This document shows positions 6,533-11,619 of a DNA stretch of 11,619 nt, piece after piece. This DNA comes from Nitrospirota bacterium (GTDB lineage: Bacteria > Nitrospirota > Thermodesulfovibrionia > Thermodesulfovibrionales > Magnetobacteriaceae), in assembly GCA_015233265.1 (NCBI GenBank), contig JADFXZ010000046.1, forward strand, positions 1-11,619, given 5' to 3'. Every line of letters begins with the position of its first letter. Position 1 is the stretch's first letter. The position numbers and the translations under genes were made by a program. The notes under the pieces are model-generated. The model worked only from the letters and a program-made list of their open reading frames with translations, did not search any database and had not been told where the DNA came from.

Positions 6533-9500
6533 CTACTTCGCTGGAACCCAGTTTGCCCAGTGTTTCAGGATTTCCCATCTTCTTCTGGCATCAGCTTCGT
6601 TTTCCTTCATGAGCATAGCTGCCCTTTCCGGGTTCGACGCCTTCAGCGCCATATAGCGTGTCTGCGCGTAGGCGTAGTCAGCTATATTGAAATTTGGCTC
6701 TTTGCAGTCTAACTGCATAGGGCTTTTGCCCTCTGCCTCAAGAGCCGGGTTGTATCTGTACAGAGGCCAATACCCGCTTGAGACCGCCTCTTTCATCTGA
6801 TCTACCGACTTGGTCAGATTGACTCCGTGCGCTATACATGGTGAGTAGGCGATTATCAGCGATGGGCCGTCGTGTGCCTCGGCCTCAAGCATTGCCTTTA
6901 TTATCTGTGATGGGTTAGCGCCAAAGCATGCCTGCGCTACATAGACATTGCCGTAGGTGGCCATTATCAGACCTATCTGCTTCTTTGCGGTTGACTTACC
7001 GGCTGCCGCAAACTGGGCGGTTGCACCCCTCTGGGTTGCCTTTGACATCTGTCCACCCGTGTTTGAATACACCTCGGTGTCCATTATCATTATGTTGATG
7101 TTTTCTCCGGAGGCCAGTACCTGGTCAACACCGCTGTATCCTATGTCATAACCCCAGCCGTCACCACCGAGCGCCCATACGGACTTCTTAACGAGGTAGT
7201 TCGCGCAGGACCTGAGCATCTTCGCGTCTTCCGAGGTATCCTTGTCAATGACTTTCATAAGCTCCGCTACTTTTGCGCGCTGTTTTTCAATGGCCTCCTG
7301 AGAGGACTGGTCAGCGTTTTTAAGCTCTTCGATAAGCCCCTTTGCGCCTGAGTGAGAGGGGGCAATGCGGTCAAGCAGCTCTCTTGCCTGTTTTGTGAAA
7401 TAGTCCACTGTCTGTCTCATACCAAGTGCGAATTCGGCGTTGTCCTCAAACAGGGAGTTAGCCCATGCGGGGCCTCTGCCGTCTGCCCTCTTAGCGTATG
7501 GGGTTGTAGGGAGGTTGCCGCTATAGATGGACGAACAGCCGGTTGCGTTTCCGATTATGAGGCGGTCGCCAAAGAGCTGGGTGAGGAGTTTTATATACGG
7601 GGTCTCGCCGCAGCCGGAGCAGGCGCCTGAGTACTCAAACAGCGGTCTTACCAGCTGTGTTCCTTTGACTGTCGTGAGTTTAACCTTTGAGCTGTCTAAC
7701 TCTGGAAGCGATAAGAAGAACTTATAGCTCTCTGCCTCAGTTGCGCGCACACCGCCAAGTGGGGACATGTTAATTGCCCTGGTCTCGGTTCTCTTGCCTG
7801 CCGCGTCCTTTTTGCGTCCCGGACATACTTCAACGCATGATCCACAGCCTACGCAATCCTCAGGGGCAACCTGAACTGAGAACTTCATTCCTTCAAACTC
7901 CTTACCAGTGGCCTTGACCGACTTAAATCCGGCAGGGGCACTGGCTAAGTCAGATTCGTTGTAGACCTTTACCCTTATCGAGGCGTGAGGACATACGAAC
8001 GAACAGGTCGCACACTGAATACAGGCATCCGGCTCCCAGATCGGGATATTTACGGCAATTGCCCTCTTTTCATACTGAGTCGTAGCCGTTGGCCATGTGC
8101 CGTCATCGGGCATAGCCGATACAGGCAGCGAGTCTCCCTTACCCTTGATTATCGTTGCTGTAACATTCTTTACAAAGTCAGGGGCGTCGTCGGAGACGGC
8201 CTTGCGCATGGTTATCTTGCTGGTTGCCTTTGCTGGAATGGGGACTTCGACGATATTTTTCAGCGCTACATCAACCGCCGCATAGTTCATATTGACAACC
8301 TTGTCACCCTTCTTCTGGTATGTCTTCTTTATTTCAGCCTTGATTGCGTTAATTGCATCCTCTTTAGGAATAACGTTAGAGATAACGAAAAACGCGGTCT
8401 GCATTATCATGTTAATTCTTGAGCCGAGTCCAAGCTCTTCAGCAAGGGCTATAGCATCTATTATATAGAACTTCATCTTCTTGGCAATCAGACCCTCCTG
8501 AACCTCTTTGGGCAGATTATCCCACACGGTGTCTTTGGTGTCAGATGTTGTCAGCAGAAATACTGCGCCCTCTTCGGCATTTGCAAGCATATCGTATTTC
8601 TCGAGGAACGAGGTGTTGTGGCAGGCGATGAACTGCGCCTGTGAGATGAGATATGGATTAGTTATCTGCTCTTTACCAAAGCGCACATGACTTGTGGTAA
8701 TCGAGCCTGACTTCTTCGAGTCGTAAACGAAATATCCCTGAGCGAAGTTATCTGTCTCGCCGCCGATGATTTTAATCGTATTTTTGTTAGCTCCGACTGT
8801 GCCGTCAGCGCCGAGGCCATAGAACATTGCACGAAACACATCCTTACCTTCTATGTTAAGGTTCTTGTCATACTTAAGGCTCAGGTGAGTTACGTCGTCT
8901 TCGATACCAACTGTGAAGTGGTTTTTCGGCTTACTTTCAGACAGGTTGTCGTATATGGCCTTTGCCATTGCCGGGGTAAAGTCCTTAGAGCCGAGGCCGT
9001 AGCGTCCGCCGACTATCTTGGGCCAGCTCTTTATATTGCCTATGCCAAGCTCCATGGCCTCACCAATGGATGTCCTTATGTCTAAGTACAGCGGCTCACC
9101 AGTGGAGCCCGGTTCTTTTGTGCGGTCTAAGACGGCTATCGACTTAACTGTGGATGGAAGTGCCGAGACAAGGGCAGCCGTGTCAAATGGCCTGTAGAGT
9201 CTGACTTGAATAAGGCCGAGTTTCTCGCCCTTTGCATTGAGATAATTTATTGTGTTTAACATAACTTCGCCAGCTGAGCCCATTATGACTGCTATGCGCT
9301 CTGCATCCGGTGCGCCGTGGTAATCGAAGAGTTTATACTGGCGGTTGACCAGACCAGCAAACTTATCCATAGCCTTTTGCACTATGCCGGGGACTGCATC
9401 GTAGTACTTATTAACTGTCTCGCGGCCCTGGAAATAAACATCTGGGTTTTGAGCCGTGCCGCGCATAGATGGGTTATCTGGTGATAGACCCCTTGCTCGA

Positions 9501-10108
9501 TGGGCTATTACATAGTCGTTGTTTATCATCGCCCTCATGTCGTCAAAGGTCAGCTCTTCAATTTTTGCCTCTTCGTGAGAGGTTCTGAAACCGTCGAAAA
9601 AGTGCATAAACGGTATGCGGGACTCAAGGGTTGCCGCCTGAGCTATCAGGGCAAAATCCATGGACTCCTGAACGTTTTTTGAACAAAGCATAGCAAATCC
9701 CGTATTCCTGGCTGCCATGACGTCACTGTGGTCGCCAAATATCGACAGACCCTGAGCGGCCAGCGATCGGGCAGTGATGCTGAAGACGGTGGGGGTCAGC
9801 TCACCCGCGATTTTGTACATATTAGGGATGATTAACAAAAGACCCTGAGAGGCTGAAATAGTGGTTGCAAGCGCACCAGCTGCCAGTGAACCGTGAACAG
9901 CGCCGGCAACTCCAGCCTCAGACTGCATCATTCCAACCTTAGGGACATTACCCCAGATGTTTACTTTGCCGGCAGCGCTCTTAGCGTCACAATGCTCGGC
10001 AATCGGACTTGATGGCGTTATCGGATAGATCGTTATGATCTCACTAGTAGCGTGAACGACATGTGCACACGCACCGCAGCCATCCATAATTACCATTTTT
10101 CTACTCAT
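6533..10108 (-). CDS. nifJ: Pyruvate:ferredoxin (flavodoxin) oxidoreductase, single-chain
   Basis: A 1191-residue homodimer-type PFOR: pyruvate + CoA + oxidised ferredoxin gives acetyl-CoA + CO2 + reduced ferredoxin (reversible), in the cytoplasm of anaerobes. The N-terminal pyrimidine-binding domain has YPITPSSP (28-35). With the start at 10108, the active-site residues T31, E64 and R114 fall exactly on the numbers known for the Desulfovibrio africanus enzyme. The 2x[4Fe-4S] domain has C696/C699/C702/C706 and C752/C755/C758/C762. The third cluster has C830, C833, C858 and C1091. The TPP motif is GDGWGYDIG (982-990), followed by EVYSNTGGQ with N1016. All cofactor ligands are present. An ATG four codons earlier (10120) is less likely, because GGAGGG (10118-10113) is the ribosome site for the ATG at 10108. 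Near the N-terminus, DGCGACAHV replaces the common DGNTAAAHV. The gene is monocistronic, divergent from tadA. Confidence 0.97.
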   Translation of the reverse strand: MSRKMVIMDGCGACAHVVHATSEIITIYPITPSSPIAEHCDAKSAAGKVNIWGNVPKVGMMQSEAGVAGAVHGSLAAGALATTISASQGLLLIIPNMYKIAGELTPTVFSITARSLAAQGLSIFGDHSDVMAARNTGFAMLCSKNVQESMDFALIAQAATLESRIPFMHFFDGFRTSHEEAKIEELTFDDMRAMINNDYVIAHRARGLSPDNPSMRGTAQNPDVYFQGRETVNKYYDAVPGIVQKAMDKFAGLVNRQYKLFDYHGAPDAERIAVIMGSAGEVMLNTINYLNAKGEKLGLIQVRLYRPFDTAALVSALPSTVKSIAVLDRTKEPGSTGEPLYLDIRTSIGEAMELGIGNIKSWPKIVGGRYGLGSKDFTPAMAKAIYDNLSESKPKNHFTVGIEDDVTHLSLKYDKNLNIEGKDVFRAMFYGLGADGTVGANKNTIKIIGGETDNFAQGYFVYDSKKSGSITTSHVRFGKEQITNPYLISQAQFIACHNTSFLEKYDMLANAEEGAVFLLTTSDTKDTVWDNLPKEVQEGLIAKKMKFYIIDAIALAEELGLGSRINMIMQTAFFVISNVIPKEDAINAIKAEIKKTYQKKGDKVVNMNYAAVDVALKNIVEVPIPAKATSKITMRKAVSDDAPDFVKNVTATIIKGKGDSLPVSAMPDDGTWPTATTQYEKRAIAVNIPIWEPDACIQCATCSFVCPHASIRVKVYNESDLASAPAGFKSVKATGKEFEGMKFSVQVAPEDCVGCGSCVEVCPGRKKDAAGKRTETRAINMSPLGGVRATEAESYKFFLSLPELDSSKVKLTTVKGTQLVRPLFEYSGACSGCGETPYIKLLTQLFGDRLIIGNATGCSSIYSGNLPTTPYAKRADGRGPAWANSLFEDNAEFALGMRQTVDYFTKQARELLDRIAPSHSGAKGLIEELKNADQSSQEAIEKQRAKVAELMKVIDKDTSEDAKMLRSCANYLVKKSVWALGGDGWGYDIGYSGVDQVLASGENINIMIMDTEVYSNTGGQMSKATQRGATAQFAAAGKSTAKKQIGLIMATYGNVYVAQACFGANPSQIIKAMLEAEAHDGPSLIIAYSPCIAHGVNLTKSVDQMKEAVSSGYWPLYRYNPALEAEGKSPMQLDCKEPNFNIADYAYAQTRYMALKASNPERAAMLMKENEADARRRWEILKHWANWVPAK

Positions 10109-10112
10109 GATA

Positions 10113-10118
10113 CCCTCC
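10113..10118 (-). promoter_or_regulatory. Ribosome binding site of nifJ
   Basis: Minus-strand GGAGGG, five to six bases before the ATG at 10108. It overlaps the upstream in-frame ATG at 10120-10118, which argues that the downstream ATG is the real start. Confidence 0.75.
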
Positions 10119-10123
10119 ATTTG

Positions 10124-10190
10124 TTTGATAGAATAGTTATATTTGACACGATGCCCGTCAAACTATGCTCACAGCCCACTTTTTATCAAA
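10124..10190 (-). promoter_or_regulatory. Nested inverted repeats in the nifJ leader
   Basis: On the plus strand TTTGATA (10124-10130) is complementary to TATCAAA (10184-10190), and inside it TTTGAC (10142-10147) is complementary to GTCAAA (10157-10162). ATAG/CTAT pairing can bridge the two stems. The block fills the predicted leader between the transcription start (about 10189) and the ribosome site. It could fold as a leader RNA structure, or present four TTTGAY half-sites to a DNA-binding regulator. It does not match a riboswitch class I know. The function is inferred. Confidence 0.45.
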
Positions 10191-10195
10191 GTACA

Positions 10196-10225
10196 AGTAT
10201 AAATTAACATAATAAATAATTTCAA
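10196..10225 (-). promoter_or_regulatory. Candidate sigma70 promoter of nifJ
   Basis: Minus-strand -35 TTGAAA (10225-10220) and -10 TATACT (10201-10196) are 18 bases apart, each five of six to consensus. Transcription would begin near 10189, giving a leader of about 80 bases before the ATG. Confidence 0.6.
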
Positions 10226-10254
10226 GTGATTTAATTTATTATTTCGTGTATAAT
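10226..10254 (+). promoter_or_regulatory. Candidate tadA promoter with perfect -10
   Basis: TATAAT at 10249-10254 ends eight bases before the tadA ATG at 10263, in an AT-rich tract. A -35 is poor (GTGATT at 10226-10231, spacing 17). It overlaps the -35 of the divergent nifJ promoter. Expected initiation near 10261-10263 would give a leaderless or nearly leaderless mRNA. Confidence 0.45.
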
Positions 10255-10262
10255 CTGGCTGC

Positions 10263-10728
10263 ATGGATGTGTTAGCGGTAGATTCGGACAGATTATTTAT
10301 GAAGTGTGCGTTGCAAGAGGCCCAGATGGCACTAAGGGCGGGCGAGGTGCCAGTTGGGGCGGTAATTGTAGACAGCAATGGACAGATTGTCGCCGCTGCA
10401 CGTAACGAAAAGGAGACACTGCGTGACCCGACGGCACATGCCGAGCTGACTGCTATACGAATAGCCGCGGTCACAAGCGCATCGGGCTGGCGGTTGCACG
10501 GAATGACGCTCTATGTGACAAAGGAGCCATGTGTGATGTGTGCCGGGGCGATTGTAAATTCACGGCTGAGTCGTGTAGTATATGGATGTGCCGATGTAAA
10601 GGGCGGGGCAGCGGGGAGCATTTTTTCGTTGTGCGATGATGAGCGTCTAAACCATCGTGCCGATGTAACAAGGGGTGTGCTTGAGGTTGAGTGCGCCGGG
10701 CTGTTAAGAGAGTTTTTCGCTGATTTGC

Positions 10729-10751
<23 letters not shown>
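10263..10751 (+). CDS. tadA: tRNA-specific adenosine deaminase
   Basis: A 162-residue zinc deaminase that converts A34 to inosine in the anticodon of tRNA-Arg(ACG), allowing one tRNA to read CGU, CGC and CGA. The cytidine/deoxycytidylate-deaminase fold motifs are complete: H59-A-E61 (proton shuttle E61, zinc ligand H59) and P89-C90-x-x-C93 (zinc ligands), plus EVPVGAVIV (28-36) and DPTAHAE (55-61) typical of TadA. Length is normal. The ATG at 10263 has no Shine-Dalgarno sequence and lies just after a TATAAT box, suggesting leaderless translation; an internal ATG at 10299 also lacks a ribosome site and would cut into the first helix. The last seven codons and the stop lie inside the 5' part of the tRNA-Ser gene on the same strand. 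Adjacent tadA and tRNA-Ser genes are known in other bacteria; the overlap is less usual. Confidence 0.95.
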
Positions 10752-10820
<69 letters not shown>

Positions 10821-10868
10821 AATATACTGATAAAACAAGGACTCATCTTCTTATACCCCTCAAAAATT

Positions 10869-10911
10869 CCGTCACCAAACCGTCACCAGCTATTTTTAGA
10901 GTATCGGTGAC
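10869..10911 (+). repeat. GTCACC repeat cluster in the spacer after tRNA-Ser
   Basis: CCGTCACC occurs at 10869-10876 and again at 10880-10887, with an inverted GGTGAC at 10906-10911. The last pair can form a 6-bp stem with an 18-base loop. The spacer 10819-11020 is AT-rich and has no convincing gene. A frame running out of the tRNA to a TGA at 10949-10951 is open but unassignable. This could be a decayed attachment or integrase-linked site, or chance. Confidence 0.35.
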
Positions 10912-11020
10912 ATATATGAAATTTTGGAGGTTAGAAACGAAAAATGATTGAGTAGCCGCTTAGACAGGTATTTTTTATAGCTAACTGGTATTAGTAAAAA
11001 AATAGATTTTCACATCCATA

Positions 11021-11500
11021 TCAACCCTCACTACCCTCGCAAACACAGCCAAGCCAAACACCCAGCACCTTCACCATCTTCTCAATGGAATTCACTATGA
11101 TATCACAAGAACACTCGATCATTGTATTAACAATAGCACCAGAACTCTCCCCTGCTTTTCTAAAGTCTGTCCTAATACCCAAAATCTTATGCCCATACCC
11201 CTTATGTCCATAGAAATACCCAATCTCCCATGCCGTGCCATCGTCCACCTGACTTCCGTCCAGAACCGCTACCAAGATATCCACGCTGTCGAGGTGGGAC
11301 TTGCAGCGATTGAAGATTTCATACTTTGCGGTTTCACCTAATTCCGCTATTTCCTTGTCAGATATGAACTCTTGGGGATTTATTATCTTGATATCAAAGC
11401 CGTTGTCAGCGGCAAGCCTTGTTATGTGTCGCTTGATTAGATTAATCCATGTTCTCTCGGTTTTGGAAAAGAGGGGGCCAGCCAAGTAGATAGTTTTCAT
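11021..11500 (-). CDS. Nucleoside 2-deoxyribosyltransferase family protein
   Basis: A 159-residue protein matching the nucleoside 2-deoxyribosyltransferase family, which swaps the base on 2'-deoxyribonucleosides or hydrolyses them, in nucleotide salvage or clean-up. Family marks are the N-terminal YLAGPLFS (5-12), the central strand DILVAVLDG (74-82), DDGTAWEIGY (86-95) with the likely catalytic glutamate E92, a following YGHK loop, and a late VNTMIE (124-129) that may supply residues to the neighbouring subunit's active site. Length is typical. The exact substrate, transferase or hydrolase, cannot be read from sequence. The ATG at 11500 has GGAG nine bases upstream (11513-11510). It is transcribed toward tRNA-Ser and ends 202 bases from it. 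Upstream lies a GEMM-I riboswitch, so expression is probably set by a cyclic dinucleotide. Confidence 0.85.
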   Translation of the reverse strand: MKTIYLAGPLFSKTERTWINLIKRHITRLAADNGFDIKIINPQEFISDKEIAELGETAKYEIFNRCKSHLDSVDILVAVLDGSQVDDGTAWEIGYFYGHKGYGHKILGIRTDFRKAGESSGAIVNTMIECSCDIIVNSIEKMVKVLGVWLGCVCEGSEG

Positions 11501-11523
11501 GCTCCTGTTCTCCGCATTTTTTA

Positions 11524-11560
11524 GGGTTCAACATACTGTGTTAAAATACGCCATCAACCC
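11524..11560 (-). promoter_or_regulatory. Possible expression platform between riboswitch and gene
   Basis: On the minus strand an imperfect hairpin can form: TTTAACA (11545-11539) pairs with TGTTGAA (11533-11527), and GGG (11560-11558) with CCC (11526-11524). In addition AACAC (11542-11538) is complementary to GTGTT (11568-11564), part of the closing strand of the aptamer, so the two folds would be exclusive. No U-run follows, so control by Rho or of translation is more likely than an intrinsic terminator. This is inference from base pairing by eye. Confidence 0.35.
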
Positions 11561-11561
11561 C

Positions 11562-11619
11562 CCAACACCGGCGCCGTAAAGTGGTAACCACCTGACCCGC
11601 AACTTTGCGTCAGGGTTTC
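11562..11619 (-). ncRNA. GEMM-I (c-di-GMP-I class) riboswitch, 3' half
   Basis: Read on the minus strand from the window edge: a GAAA tetraloop (11619-11616), a closing strand CCCT (11615-11612), and the hallmark GACGCAAAG (11611-11603). Then come TTGC and CGGGTC, and a 21-base hairpin (11596-11576) with nine-position arms holding one mismatch and one G-U pair. GGCGCCGG and a GTGTTGG closing strand follow. Order and spacing match GEMM-I RNAs such as those of Geobacter. The 5' strand, including the base that separates c-di-GMP from 3',3'-cGAMP sensors, lies outside the window, so the ligand is undetermined. It is about 60 bases upstream of the deoxyribosyltransferase-like gene, a normal distance for an expression platform. 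Confidence 0.8.

Noticed and set aside
10108..10120. ATG at 10120 as nifJ start
   Set aside because: It overlaps the GGAGGG ribosome site of the next in-frame ATG, and residue numbering from 10108 matches the known PFOR active-site positions.

Overview
The window (11.6 kb) looks like ordinary chromosome from an anaerobic or microaerophilic environmental bacterium of moderate GC with dense, two-strand gene organisation. The single-chain pyruvate:ferredoxin oxidoreductase, the large hybrid histidine kinase, a cyclic-dinucleotide (GEMM-I) riboswitch and degenerate TGTCATTCCT-type dispersed repeats would fit Nitrospirota or a deltaproteobacterial lineage. No marker gene settles the taxon, so this is inference.

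Layout. (1) 2-2230, plus strand: 3' part of a hybrid histidine kinase (HisKA, HATPase, two receivers, Hpt), cut by the window edge at its H-box. (2) 5888-2474, minus strand: a compact probable operon in the order FAD-linked glycolate/D-lactate dehydrogenase (GlcD type), UDP-sugar dehydrogenase, exonuclease III, with gaps of 34 and 27 bases and a candidate promoter at 5938-5967. (3) 5889-6532: 644 bases without an intact gene. It holds two degenerate repeat copies in inverted orientation, a fragment of an IS66-family transposase, and the hairpin behind the next gene. (4) 10108-6533, minus strand: nifJ-type pyruvate:ferredoxin oxidoreductase, with a sigma70-like promoter and a leader containing nested inverted repeats. 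(5) 10263-10751, plus strand: tadA, diverging from nifJ. Its promoter sits so close that the mRNA may be leaderless, and its last codons overlap a tRNA-Ser(CGA) gene at 10729-10818. (6) 10819-11020: AT-rich spacer with a small GTCACC repeat cluster. (7) 11500-11021, minus strand: a nucleoside 2-deoxyribosyltransferase-family protein, preceded at 11562-11619 by the 3' half of a GEMM-I (c-di-GMP-I class) riboswitch that runs off the window.

How the parts relate. The metabolic genes suggest pyruvate and 2-hydroxyacid oxidation under low oxygen, but they are in separate transcription units and no shared pathway is proven. The observations most worth following are the second-messenger riboswitch in front of a deoxyribosyltransferase-like gene, the tadA/tRNA-Ser overlap (tRNA maturation would destroy the tadA stop codon), and the nested palindromic leader of nifJ. 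I did not see a clear-cut new defence or mobile system.
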